A stretch of 64,000 nucleotides of DNA from Arcanobacterium sp. S3PF19 (lineage in GTDB: Bacteria; Actinomycetota; Actinomycetes; Actinomycetales; Actinomycetaceae). Each line of letters opens with the position of its first letter. Position 1 is the stretch's first letter. Below the pieces are notes generated by a model. That model was not told where the DNA came from, did not search any database, and worked only from the letters and a program-made list of their open reading frames with translations. Shown here in pieces: positions 40,560 to 49,164 of this stretch. The stretch lies in the NCBI RefSeq assembly GCF_000758825.1, contig NZ_JRMX01000005.1, forward strand, positions 124,001 through 188,000, written 5' to 3'. The translations under genes were made by a program, and so were the position numbers.

Positions 40560-41784
40560 ATTCTGCGTGTTCCGACTTCGGCTCCCACTGCTGACCGATG
40601 TCCTGCATGAGATCCTTAAACCATTTCTGCGTGACGTCAAACGGCTTTGCGCCGGCAATTCTCCCGAAATCAATTGCCTTCATTGTATCGCCGTCTTCTT
40701 CGTCATTGCCGATCACGCCGGATTCGCCGCGCAGGGCACACTCCACCGCCATCTGCGCCATCTGCGCAATCAGTTTCTGATCTGCTTCGTTTGACGCCGC
40801 GGAACGGGAGAAATATCCGGACTTTTGAACCATCACTTTTTCCGCCCCGATTGCCTGCGAGAACTGTTTGGCGAACCACTGCCCGGGATTGATCGTGTCC
40901 AGCTTCACGTGACCGAACGGGTCGCGTTCCACTTCTTTTCCTTCTTCCAGCAGTTCTTCGATGATCTCGTCAATTCCCGCACCTTCGGAAAGGAAAATGT
41001 TTACATTGCCGATCTCATCCATAATTTTACGCAGCCGGGAAGCCTCCGTATCCAGATCAAAGGTAATTTCGGGAATATATACGGCATGCACATCCCACCG
41101 GTCGCCGGAAAGACCCGAAGAGGGCACCCAATCCTGCTCCCGCACCCATTTATGATAGTTATCCGCCGCCTGCGCCGTCAGATATCCGCAGTTGCGGCCC
41201 ATTACTTCGTGAATGATCAGCATTCTCGGATTGGAGCGGTGTTCGCCGACGATATTTTGGGCAAACTTTGCCGCCTGCTCCGCAGCGGTCCACGCCCCGA
41301 GAGACTGGCGAATCGGCACGATATCGTTGTCAATCGTCTTCGGCAGTCCCACAACCGTCAGTTTATAGTTGTTGTCGCGAAGATACGCCGCCAGATCCGC
41401 CGCGGTGGTGTTGGTATCGTCCCCGCCGATCGTATGCAGCACGTCCACGCCGTCGCGGCGCAGATTTTCCGCCGCAACTTCCAAAGCGTTCTCCCCCGGC
41501 CTGATTAAGCCGCGGTCCACAAGATCCTGCGAATTGGTCAGCTTCACACGCGAATTGCCGATCGGCGAGCCGCCGAATTTTGCCAGTGCCGCGGCGTTGC
41601 GCCGTGCGTGTTCGTCAAACACCACATAATTGCCCGTCAGCAGACCGTGATATCCGTACTGATAACCGATAATTTCAATCTTGGGATCAAGGGCAGTGTA
41701 GCGCTGGATCAGTTCTCCGACCGCAGTGGACAGACAGGGCGCAAATCCGCCTGCGGTGAGAAGAGCAACACGGCGAACCGTCAT
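40558..41784 (-). CDS. pfp: Phosphofructokinase, pyrophosphate-dependent type
   Basis: A 408-residue phosphofructokinase: fructose-6-phosphate to fructose-1,6-bisphosphate. The active site reads GGDDTNT (D122, D123) and PKTIDND (K149, catalytic D152). In ATP-dependent enzymes the second aspartate and the lysine are glycines (GGDGS, PGTIDND). Aspartate and lysine here are the markers of PPi-dependent enzymes (EC 2.7.1.90), which are reversible. MGRNCGYLTAQAA and SEGAGIDEII are family motifs. Length fits the PPi-type. The neighbour downstream is the PASTA kinase (convergent); pyk is at the left end of the window. Confidence 0.93.
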   Translation of the reverse strand: MTVRRVALLTAGGFAPCLSTAVGELIQRYTALDPKIEIIGYQYGYHGLLTGNYVVFDEHARRNAAALAKFGGSPIGNSRVKLTNSQDLVDRGLIRPGENALEVAAENLRRDGVDVLHTIGGDDTNTTAADLAAYLRDNNYKLTVVGLPKTIDNDIVPIRQSLGAWTAAEQAAKFAQNIVGEHRSNPRMLIIHEVMGRNCGYLTAQAADNYHKWVREQDWVPSSGLSGDRWDVHAVYIPEITFDLDTEASRLRKIMDEIGNVNIFLSEGAGIDEIIEELLEEGKEVERDPFGHVKLDTINPGQWFAKQFSQAIGAEKVMVQKSGYFSRSAASNEADQKLIAQMAQMAVECALRGESGVIGNDEEDGDTMKAIDFGRIAGAKPFDVTQKWFKDLMQDIGQQWEPKSEHAE

Positions 41785-41857
41785 TGTGGACCTTCCTTCT
41801 TTTTGTTTACGAATTACGGTAAAACTTTTTGTTTATACCGTTGTGCGGCTTTGGCGT

Positions 41858-42277
41858 TCAGTGCTTTTTCAGCACTTCACGCACTGTAACCGCCAATTCC
41901 CGGGGATTAACCGGACAGGACAGCACGGCTGCGGGTTTTGCCACCCGCGCCAGCCATTCATCCTGGGGACGCGCGATCAGCACAATATATGGGATATCCG
42001 GGTTAATTTCGTCGCGGATTTTCATCCCCAATCCGATTCCGCCCAATTTGGATGCCTCGGCATCCAAAATCATCAGATCAAATTTGCCTTCCCTGACTTT
42101 CAGCTCCGCACCTTGCCAGGTTGCCGCCTCCGTCCATGAGATTTTGGGCATATTCGCACCCAGGCGGACGCCGAGAGAATCAATTACCTCACGGCGCACG
42201 TTACGGTTATCGGAGTAGAGAAGAATCCGTACGGCATCTTTTTCCGTGTTCTCCGCCCCGGCATTGTGTTCGGTCAT
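41858..42277 (-). CDS. Pseudo-receiver, Rv3143-like response-regulator domain
   Basis: A 139-residue stand-alone receiver-like domain. It resembles M. tuberculosis Rv3143 (FDLMILDAEASKLGGIGLGM against IDLAILDGEASPTGGMGI). D72 at the phospho-acceptor position is kept. The acidic pair is S22/D23 (YSDNR). The usual T/S after the fourth strand is missing (VLIARP) and the conserved lysine is replaced (SCPVNP, C121). So phosphorylation switching in the normal way is unlikely. No output domain or histidine kinase is adjacent. It lies between pfp and the FKBP lipoprotein. Confidence 0.8.
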   Translation of the reverse strand: MTEHNAGAENTEKDAVRILLYSDNRNVRREVIDSLGVRLGANMPKISWTEAATWQGAELKVREGKFDLMILDAEASKLGGIGLGMKIRDEINPDIPYIVLIARPQDEWLARVAKPAAVLSCPVNPRELAVTVREVLKKH

Positions 42278-42318
42278 ACCGCTCTCATTTCATCCATTTT
42301 CCCGCACGGGAGTGCGGG

Positions 42319-43269
42319 TTACTTCTTTCGTGCTTCCTTTGTCTGCCCCAAAATATCAACCACCAAAGCCGAAGAGAGCTTATTCGCCCCTTCCGTGTTT
42401 TCCATCGGCGGAAGGGTAATCAGTACCCGCGATCCTACGGGAATTCCGACCAGGCCGTCAAACAGCCCTGTTTTCTGCACCGGGGAACTTTGCACTCCGA
42501 CCTGGCCGTATGTGGTCTCGGAAATGGAGTTGTCCCAATTCGAGGCCGCCACCTGATAGTAGATGGTAGTTCCGGCTTCCCCGACGGGCTCTCCCGTGCC
42601 CCGGGCCAGAACGGTCGTGGTCTTTTCTTTCGGATCGCTCATTTTCGGTTTTACTTTTACGGAGATCGGGCCGCCCACAGCGCCCTTTATCTCAATCGGC
42701 AGAGAAGCGGGATCCGCCTCCGGCTGCGCGTCGGGCTGCCCTGCCTGGTCTTTGGAGTAAGCATCGGTGATCTCCACGTAAAATGCGATCACGTCGTCTT
42801 TCCCTATTCCCGCCGAGGACTGTCCGCCCGCCGGGCCGTAACCCAGTTTCGGCGGTACGATCAGAGCCACTTTGGCTCCCACTTTCTGCCCGGCCAGACC
42901 CTTTGTCCAGCCCGGAATAACTTTTTCCAAAGAAAAACCGGTGGGATTTCCGCGGTCAAAGGAAGAATCGAAATGTTTCTCCTTTCCCCACACCTGACCC
43001 GTATAATTGGCCACCACGAAATCGGTGTTTTTCACTTCTTTGCCCGTGCCGGGCTGCAGCTGCTGCACAACAAGATCCCGCGGAGGTTTGGTTTTGGGAA
43101 ACACAAGCGAGATCACGCCGTTTTTTTCTTCGGTTTTCAGCTGAGATTTATCCCATGGGGCAAGCTGCTGCGCGGACTGTGCGTCTTTTTCGGATTCGGC
43201 CTGCGCGCACGCGCCGACCCCAAGCAGAAGCGTACCTGCCAAAACAAGCGAAATAACTTTTCGTTTCAT
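42319..43269 (-). CDS. FKBP-type peptidyl-prolyl isomerase, lipoprotein
   Basis: A 316-residue exported lipoprotein. The signal peptide ends in the lipobox LGVGAC (C21). The first FKBP domain (about 65-165) is canonical: NTDFVVANYTGQVWG, HFDSSFDRG, FSLEKVIPGWTKGLAGQKVG, ALIVPPKLGYG. The second half (about 190-310) is a degenerate FKBP repeat with LFDGLVGIPVGSRVLITLPP. It should catalyse proline isomerisation of secreted proteins at the membrane surface. AAGGGATTCC precedes the ATG at 43269; a longer reading has no support. A more degenerate paralogue is at 3601. Confidence 0.9.
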   Translation of the reverse strand: MKRKVISLVLAGTLLLGVGACAQAESEKDAQSAQQLAPWDKSQLKTEEKNGVISLVFPKTKPPRDLVVQQLQPGTGKEVKNTDFVVANYTGQVWGKEKHFDSSFDRGNPTGFSLEKVIPGWTKGLAGQKVGAKVALIVPPKLGYGPAGGQSSAGIGKDDVIAFYVEITDAYSKDQAGQPDAQPEADPASLPIEIKGAVGGPISVKVKPKMSDPKEKTTTVLARGTGEPVGEAGTTIYYQVAASNWDNSISETTYGQVGVQSSPVQKTGLFDGLVGIPVGSRVLITLPPMENTEGANKLSSALVVDILGQTKEARKK

Positions 43270-43338
43270 GGAATCCCTTCGCATTTTCCTTAAATCATGC
43301 GTATCTACGCACACCCCTCCGGCGGAGCAGGCTTTTCT

Positions 43339-43689
43339 TCAGTGAAACGACTCTCCGCACGAACACGTTCCGACCGCATTCGGATTGTCGATGGTAAATC
43401 CCTGGCGCTCGATCGAATCGGCAAAATCAATCACCGCACCGTTCAGATAAGGAACGGACATCCGGTCAACCACAACTTCCACGCCGTCAAAATCGGCGGT
43501 TGCGTCCCCGTCCAAAAGACGCTCGTCAAAATAAAGCTGATACATCAGTCCCGAACATCCGCCCGGCTGAACTGCCACACGCAGCCGCAGATCGTCCCTG
43601 CCTTCCTTCTCCAGCAAAGACTTTACCTTCTCGGCAGCCGCATCGGTCAGCTTAACGCCGTGTGTGGCGGTTTCGGCTTTTTCACCCAT
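43339..43689 (-). CDS. erpA: A-type Fe-S carrier (ErpA/HesB)
   Basis: A 116-residue protein of the HesB/IscA/ErpA family with the three ligands C45 (QPGGCSGLMYQLYFDE), C109 and C111 (GTCSCGESF). It carries clusters from SufBCD to apo-proteins. It corresponds by sequence and place to Rv2204c, with the next gene upstream (43765) matching Rv2205c. The SUF operon is 20 kb away, so the systems are unlinked but complementary. Confidence 0.93.
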   Translation of the reverse strand: MGEKAETATHGVKLTDAAAEKVKSLLEKEGRDDLRLRVAVQPGGCSGLMYQLYFDERLLDGDATADFDGVEVVVDRMSVPYLNGAVIDFADSIERQGFTIDNPNAVGTCSCGESFH

Positions 43690-43764
43690 CAGAATTCCTC
43701 CGTAATTATTCGTTATTTATACTCTAACTTCTAAATACGCACAGATAAAAGTCATGAAAAAAAT

Positions 43765-44934
43765 TCACTTCCGGCGTAATTGGGGAGCAGACCAGGTCTG
43801 CGCAATTTTCATCACCGTTTCACTCAGTTTTTTCTCCGCGAAATCCCTTTCCCCGCCGGCGCAGTCCCCCTCCGGCACGGAGAACAGAGCGGGCGTGGGA
43901 TAATACGCGCTGATTCCCAGACGGGGCAGTTCTCCGCGGGAAAAATCGTTCTGCCCGCCGACCACCGCCAGCGGAATTGCCTGCCTGCCGGCAATCTGCG
44001 AAACGCGGATCAGAGTTTCCGGAATAACGTCGCCGATCCCGCCACTGAAATACAGCACCAAATCCGCCTGTTTTATCAGTGCGGTGAATTTCTTCCCCCA
44101 ATACAGATCCCACAGCAGCGTTCCCGTTTCCGCAGTTTCCACGCCCAAAAGGGAAAACATCAGCCCCAGGCCGCCGCCGATCCCCGCCCACCGTCCGCCG
44201 GCGGATCCCGGTGCGGAAGGCAGCAGAGTGCGGCGCAGCGCGGCAGCGGATATCCTGTCTATCCACATTCCGGCACGGGATTCGTACTGCTGTGCCTGCG
44301 CGGGAGAAACGCCGCGGTAAGTCCACATTCTGGCCATCCCGGAAAACCCGGTGAGCTCCTGGGCAAAGGCGCAGGTAACAAAAATACCGGAGTTTTCCAT
44401 GGTCTGCGCGATTTTCTTCATCTCTTCGCGCAGGACATCCGCCGGCGGAATCTGGGTAAAACTTACGGGTATTGCGCTCAGCGCGGAGAAAAACCCCAGA
44501 CCGTAATCGGATGCCGTGCTGAACCGCGGAAGATTCAAAACGGTACGCTTTATCCCCAATTGCGCAATTTCTTTTACGGCTTCGCCCACCGGTGCGGAAT
44601 TGCCCATAAAGGGCAGCACATCTCCGCCCGTCCGGCTTTCTCCGGTGCTCTGCCAGTTCAGATACTGTGTCAGATCAAAAACGGCCTGATCTTCGCGCGC
44701 GAAATAATCACCCACCATACCGTTTCGCAGCACCAGCGGCTCCGGCGCCGTATTGAAATGCGCCTGCAGCGCGGTTGTGATATCGCAGGCAACGCCGGTT
44801 ATTTTTTCCCCGCGGGCGTCTATTCCCATATCCGGCACGTCGCCGCAGATCTGCATCCAAGCCTGTCTGCAGACCCGGGCGACGGCATCGGCGGGAAAAT
44901 TCGGAAAGGCGTGCGCAAGGGCAAAAACCCGCAC
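43765..44934 (-). CDS. Glycerate kinase-family protein (Rv2205c-like)
   Basis: A 389-residue protein of the GckA/GlxK-type glycerate kinase superfamily. Features include the start MRVFALAHAFPNFPADAVAR, the glycine-rich GGRWAGIGGGLGLMFSLLGVE near 250, and ADLVLYFSGGIGDVIPETLIRVSQIAGRQAIPLAVVGG in the family position of the D/E-x-G-x2-D loop. Divergence from typical glycerate kinases is large (VITGEGRLD reads VLYFSGGIGD), so the substrate is open. Start is GTG, directly after the peptidase stop (TAA-GTG). The neighbours erpA and DUF3043 match Rv2204c-Rv2206. Confidence 0.75.
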   Translation of the reverse strand: MRVFALAHAFPNFPADAVARVCRQAWMQICGDVPDMGIDARGEKITGVACDITTALQAHFNTAPEPLVLRNGMVGDYFAREDQAVFDLTQYLNWQSTGESRTGGDVLPFMGNSAPVGEAVKEIAQLGIKRTVLNLPRFSTASDYGLGFFSALSAIPVSFTQIPPADVLREEMKKIAQTMENSGIFVTCAFAQELTGFSGMARMWTYRGVSPAQAQQYESRAGMWIDRISAAALRRTLLPSAPGSAGGRWAGIGGGLGLMFSLLGVETAETGTLLWDLYWGKKFTALIKQADLVLYFSGGIGDVIPETLIRVSQIAGRQAIPLAVVGGQNDFSRGELPRLGISAYYPTPALFSVPEGDCAGGERDFAEKKLSETVMKIAQTWSAPQLRRK

Positions 44935-46278
44935 TTACTCTCCCAGTCTGCCGAGCAGAAGAGCCTCGGCCACGATGGCATTGCGCCAGTCGCCCAAATG
45001 CAGCGACTCGTTTTGCGAGTGGGCCCGCGTATCGGGATCTTCCACGCCGGTCACCAAAATCTCCGCCTGCGGGAAGGTTTCTTTCAAATCGGCAATAAGC
45101 GGAATGGAACCGCCGATACCGATATCGACAGATTCCCTTCCCCACGCTTCGGACAGTGCCCACCTTGCCAGTTTCGTCGTTTCGGTGTCTTCCCCGGCGG
45201 TGAAGCCCGGGCCGCACTCGTTTATCTTTGTTTCAATTTTTGCCCCAAACGGAACGTTGTCTTCCAGATAGCGAAGCAGCGTCTCTCCCGCACTGCGTGA
45301 ATCCTGACCGGGTGCAACACGCAGCGAGAAGGTAACTTTTACGCTCGGAATGAGAGTGTTGGAGGCCAGACGGCAGGGAGTGACGTCCATCCCGATCACG
45401 CACACTGTCGGTTTCGTCCACAGACGCGAAGTCAGGGATCCGGTTCCCGTAAGACGAACGCCGTCCAGGATTCCCATGTCGGCACGCAGATCGGCTTCCG
45501 GGTAATCCACGTCGGTTTCGTCTTTGTGCAGCAGACCGGGCACGGCAACTTCCCCGGCTTCGTTGTGCACGGAGGCGATCAGACGCGAGGCAACCGTGAC
45601 CGCATCCAGTACCGGGCCGGAATACGCGCCGGAATGAACCGCATGATCGAGAACGGAAACCGTCATTTCCGCCTGTACCACACCGCGCAGCGAAGTGGTC
45701 AGTGAGGGAACGCCGACTTTCCAGTTATTCGAATCGGCCACCACAATCACATCCGCCGCAAGACGGTCTCTGTATGTATGCAGGAAATCGGCAAACGTAG
45801 GTGAGCCCACTTCCTCTTCGCCTTCCACAAAAAGAACAATACCCACCCCGGGATCGGCCGCTTCAATTGCGGCAAGATGCAAAATCACACCGGCTTTGTC
45901 GTCGGCGGCGCCGCGCCCGTAAAGACGTCCGTTTTTCTCCGTTACTTTGTAGGGATCCGTCTCCCACAGGGCCAAATCGCCTTCCGGCTGCACGTCGTGA
46001 TGCGCATAGAGCAAAATCGTCGGTTTGCCCGCTGCGGCGGCGCGCGTGGCAAGAACCGCCGGACGGCCCACCGCTCCCGAATCGGTCTTCAGTTTGATTA
46101 CTTCCGCATCCAGACCGAGCCTGCGCGCTTCTCCGGCAATCCAGGCCGCCGAGCGCTCAAGAGTGGTCTGATCGAAAGAGCTTACGGAAACGGAGGGAAT
46201 TGCGACCAAATCTCCCAGTTTCTCTTTGTATTTGGCAAGTTGCGAATCAACACGTTTCTTAATTGCTTCAGTATCCAT
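44935..46278 (-). CDS. M20-family dipeptidase
   Basis: A 447-residue metallopeptidase of the M20/CNDP-PepV type. The dizinc site comprises H94 and D96 (LLYAHHDVQPEG), D126 (GRGAADDKAG), E154/E155 (FVEGEEEVGSP), D181 (VIVVADSNNW) and H417 near the end (RAHSQNESLHLGDW). The lid domain (about 200-330) has DHAVHSGAYSGPV. It probably cleaves dipeptides or N-acyl amino acids in the cytoplasm. No signal peptide. It is divergent from the DUF3043 gene and abuts the glycerate-kinase-like gene. Confidence 0.9.
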   Translation of the reverse strand: MDTEAIKKRVDSQLAKYKEKLGDLVAIPSVSVSSFDQTTLERSAAWIAGEARRLGLDAEVIKLKTDSGAVGRPAVLATRAAAAGKPTILLYAHHDVQPEGDLALWETDPYKVTEKNGRLYGRGAADDKAGVILHLAAIEAADPGVGIVLFVEGEEEVGSPTFADFLHTYRDRLAADVIVVADSNNWKVGVPSLTTSLRGVVQAEMTVSVLDHAVHSGAYSGPVLDAVTVASRLIASVHNEAGEVAVPGLLHKDETDVDYPEADLRADMGILDGVRLTGTGSLTSRLWTKPTVCVIGMDVTPCRLASNTLIPSVKVTFSLRVAPGQDSRSAGETLLRYLEDNVPFGAKIETKINECGPGFTAGEDTETTKLARWALSEAWGRESVDIGIGGSIPLIADLKETFPQAEILVTGVEDPDTRAHSQNESLHLGDWRNAIVAEALLLGRLGE

Positions 46279-46396
46279 AAGGCTTATCTTACCTTTTTGT
46301 TTCGCAAACAGGTAGCTGCAGAAAGCCGGATTGCGGCGGCGACTGCGCAGAATATCGGATATACGCTAGACTTGTATCGAGAATACGGAAAGCCGA

Positions 46397-47077
46397 ATGC
46401 AAGCAACACAGGATGGAAGTTCAGTGATCAGTCCAAAATCCGCACCCGAAAACCATGATTCCCCCCGCGGGGAAAACGCGGAGGAATCCGTGAAAAAAGG
46501 CTACAATCCCCCCAAGGGAACGGCCACGCCGAAGCGCAGACAGGCGGAAAAACGAAACCGCCGTCCCCTTATCGCGGACCGCTCCCGGCTCAGCAGGGAG
46601 GAACGCCGGGAACTGAAAAAAGAACAGCGGAAAAAGTCCGATGAGCTCTACCGTCTTCAGCAGGCAGCGATGCGCACCGGCGACGAACGCCATCTTCCCC
46701 CGCAGCACAAAGGAAAAGTGCGCCGCTGGGGACGCGACTACATAGACGCCTCTTTCTGTCTTGCCGCATGGTTCATGCCGCTGGCGGTTTTGATCGTACC
46801 CCTCATTTTTCTCCAGGGCAGGTTTCCGCAGATCGCCTGGATTTCCACTCTCGTTTTGTATGCCATATTCGCGGTTATGTTTATTCACGCCCTCTACCTG
46901 GCGTATACCGCCAAAAAATACGCGGCGCGAATTTTCGGCGCCGCTGCCCTGCCCCGCGGGTTTATGGCCCAGATGCTTGGGCGCGGATTCTATCCCCGCC
47001 GCTGGCGTCTTCCCTCCCCGCAGGTAAAACGCGGAGAATTTCCTGCCGGCGCAACGTCGGCCAAGAAACCGGAATAA
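46397..47077 (+). CDS. DUF3043 membrane protein (Rv2206-like)
   Basis: A 226-residue protein. The N-terminal 105 residues are charged and basic (KKGYNPPKGTATPKRRQAEK; RDYIDASFCLAAW marks the domain entry). Two membrane helices follow at about 120-140 (AWFMPLAVLIVPLIFLQG) and 148-170 (ISTLVLYAIFAVMFIHALYL). YTAKKYAARIFG is a family motif. The C-terminal tail is basic. The family is restricted to actinobacteria and has no known function. It lies between an M20 peptidase (divergent) and pepA. Confidence 0.85.
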   Translation: MQATQDGSSVISPKSAPENHDSPRGENAEESVKKGYNPPKGTATPKRRQAEKRNRRPLIADRSRLSREERRELKKEQRKKSDELYRLQQAAMRTGDERHLPPQHKGKVRRWGRDYIDASFCLAAWFMPLAVLIVPLIFLQGRFPQIAWISTLVLYAIFAVMFIHALYLAYTAKKYAARIFGAAALPRGFMAQMLGRGFYPRRWRLPSPQVKRGEFPAGATSAKKPE

Positions 47078-47107
47078 TTTTGGCAACCGTGTCCGAAAGG
47101 CAGTCCA

Positions 47108-48592
47108 ATGTCCCACTTTGAAATTTCCCCCGAATACCGCCCGGAAGATTTTGATGCCGTGATTCTCGCGCTGCGCTCCGCAGACGGCGAAAATACGCGG
47201 GCGGACGGCTCCGATACACCGCAGACGGGGAAAATTATGCCCCTTCCCGAACTGTCGGCAGAGGAAACCGCTCTGCTGGAAACACATCTGCGGACGTTGG
47301 GCGTACAGGGCGAAGCCTCCCGCATTGCGTTGCTGCCGCATCCCCTGTTCCCCTCCTGCCTCCTGATCTGTGTCGGCGTCGGAGCATCCCCGACGGGCGA
47401 AGATCTGCGAAATGCCGCGGGAGAGGCAATCCGCCGCGCACGGGGCAAAAACAGGGTGGCCGTTATATTTCCCGCTCTTTCCGAAAAGGATCTGAAAGCG
47501 GTTACCGAAGGACTGATGCTCGGCAAATACCTCTACACGCGGTATACCGGAGAGGAAGAAGACGGCGGACAGAAAATACATATTGTTTCCGCACTTGCGG
47601 GGGCGAAGGATATTTTGGACGAAACCGTCCCTGCCGCAAATGCGGTAAATACCGTCCGCGATCTGACGAACACTCCCGCGGCGGATCTGAATCCGGACAC
47701 ATTCGCACAGATTGCTCTCGACGAAGCCCGCGACGCCGGCTGCACGGTCACCGTCTACGAAGGGGAAGCCCTGATTCGCGAACGGCTGGCGGGACTGCTT
47801 GCGGTGGGGTCCGGTTCGCAGTATGCCCCCAGACTGATTCGTGTGCAGTGGTCCGCGGAAAATGCGAAAAAGAATATCGCCCTGGTCGGGAAGGGAATAA
47901 CTTTCGACACCGGCGGCTACTGCCTCAAACCGGGCGGACACATGACCACGATGAAAACGGATATGTGCGGCGCGGCAACGGCCCTGTATGCGGTGCTTAC
48001 CGCCGCCCGGCTGCGTCTTGCGGTCAAAGTCTGCGCATGGCTGTGCATTGCCGAAAACATGGTTTCCGCCACTGCTTCGCGTCCCGATGACGTAATAACA
48101 TACCGCAACGGAACATCGGTTGAGATTAACAATACGGACGCCGAGGGCCGGCTTGTAATGGCCGACGGTCTGCTGATGGCCGCCGAAGAAAAACCCGATG
48201 CCATCATCGACATCGCCACTCTCACAGGGGCGCAGACAGTTGCTTTGGGAGAAAGAGTCAGTGCGGTGATGGGCACCGAATCTGTGCGCGCGGATTTATG
48301 CCGGGCGGCGGAGGAAACCGATGAGCTGCTGTGGCCGATGCCGCTGCCCGCGCATCTGAAAACCGGCTTGGAATCGGATATTGCCGATCTGAAAAATTCC
48401 GGTCCGCGCAGCGGCGGGATGCTGGTTGCCGGAGTGTTTTTGCGCGAATTTACCGGCGGTCTTCCCTGGGCGCACATAGATATTGCCGGGCCGGCGTTCA
48501 ACCGCGAGAAACCCTACGGGTGCACGCCGAAGGGAGCAACGGGCGTCATGCTGCGCACTCTTCTGCGCTATCTGGAAACCGCCGCGCGCTGA
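47108..48592 (+). CDS. pepA: Leucyl aminopeptidase (M17)
   Basis: A 494-residue cytosolic aminopeptidase. The C-terminal catalytic domain holds both metal sites: VGKGITFDTGGYCLKPGGHM (K and D), MKTDMCGAATALYAVL, and NTDAEGRLVMADGL (D, E, R). IDIATLTGAQTVALGE and GPAFNREKPYGCTPKGATGVMLRTL complete the signature. The N-terminal 170 residues form the less conserved macro-like domain. It frees N-terminal residues from peptides; Rv2213 is its counterpart. It starts 30 bases after the DUF3043 gene. Confidence 0.95.
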   Translation: MSHFEISPEYRPEDFDAVILALRSADGENTRADGSDTPQTGKIMPLPELSAEETALLETHLRTLGVQGEASRIALLPHPLFPSCLLICVGVGASPTGEDLRNAAGEAIRRARGKNRVAVIFPALSEKDLKAVTEGLMLGKYLYTRYTGEEEDGGQKIHIVSALAGAKDILDETVPAANAVNTVRDLTNTPAADLNPDTFAQIALDEARDAGCTVTVYEGEALIRERLAGLLAVGSGSQYAPRLIRVQWSAENAKKNIALVGKGITFDTGGYCLKPGGHMTTMKTDMCGAATALYAVLTAARLRLAVKVCAWLCIAENMVSATASRPDDVITYRNGTSVEINNTDAEGRLVMADGLLMAAEEKPDAIIDIATLTGAQTVALGERVSAVMGTESVRADLCRAAEETDELLWPMPLPAHLKTGLESDIADLKNSGPRSGGMLVAGVFLREFTGGLPWAHIDIAGPAFNREKPYGCTPKGATGVMLRTLLRYLETAAR

Positions 48593-48594
48593 TT

Positions 48595-48939
48595 TCAGCT
48601 GCGCCGCACGGAATTTGGATGCTCCCTGTTCCACTGTCTCATCTGCGGCGGATACCCGGCGGCGGCCACGCTGAGACATTCGATTTCCATTTTTCCGCAG
48701 AGTCTGCGCGCCTCGTCGCCGTCGCGGACTTTTCTGCGCGTCCACTCCCCGCTTTCCGCAACCAGGAGCAGCGATGCCGGCTCCCGCGCGGTTCCCTCTT
48801 CGTAATATCCCCGCACGTTTTGGCGGGAAGCGGCAAAATCGGACAGATAAACAAAATCCGCGTTTCTTTCGCTGCGGTTTCTCCGATTCATTTTTTCGTA
48901 ATCCGACTTATTTTTTCTCAGCCGTGAAAACAGTTTCAA
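48595..48939 (-). CDS. Small conserved actinobacterial protein, annotated elsewhere as oxidoreductase
   Basis: A 114-residue protein. Its centre, DFVYLSDFAASRQNVRGYYE followed by LLLVAESGEWTRRKV, and its end, VAAAGYPPQMRQWNREH, match a short family found next to pepA and lpd in streptomycetes. No redox motif is visible, so the name oxidoreductase used for it elsewhere is not supported. I start at TTG 48939: GGGGAG is six bases upstream, and the longer frame has no site. It converges with pepA with only two bases between stops. Confidence 0.72.
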   Translation of the reverse strand: MKLFSRLRKNKSDYEKMNRRNRSERNADFVYLSDFAASRQNVRGYYEEGTAREPASLLLVAESGEWTRRKVRDGDEARRLCGKMEIECLSVAAAGYPPQMRQWNREHPNSVRRS

Positions 48940-48964
48940 GATTCGCTCCCCGTCACTCGATTGC

Positions 48965-49070
48965 GGATATGTAAATATCCTATCCGCGATTGGCCCAAAT
49001 CCCGAATTTGGCCGGATACGGGATAACGGGCGCAAACGCAGATTAGTAATTCTTATTACCTTTTTAATCT
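48965..49070. promoter_or_regulatory. Inverted-repeat-dense region upstream of lpdA
   Basis: Within 106 bases I see GGATAT-N4-ATATCC (48965-48980), TATCC/GGATA enclosing an inner GGCC-AAAT stem (48981-49018), and GTAAT-N4-ATTAC (49046-49059) nested inside AGATTA/TAATCT (49040-49070). The whole lies in a 225-base divergent gap between the small protein gene and lpdA. It may be operators or a structured 5' leader. Confidence 0.5.
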
Positions 49071-49164
49071 GTGCCAAAAAATGAAATAATTCCAAAAAAA
49101 TGCCAAAATTAGGACTAAGGTACGAGACTGTGCCGGCCATTTATATTTTTAAGGGAGAAAATTC

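Noticed and set aside
46421-47941. 506-codon minus-strand frame
   Set aside because: It is antisense to the DUF3043 gene and pepA, both of which are well supported.
48595-49140. Longer form (181 codons) of the small protein next to pepA
   Set aside because: The added part crosses the inverted-repeat region; TTG 48939 has a well-spaced GGGGAG and gives the family length.
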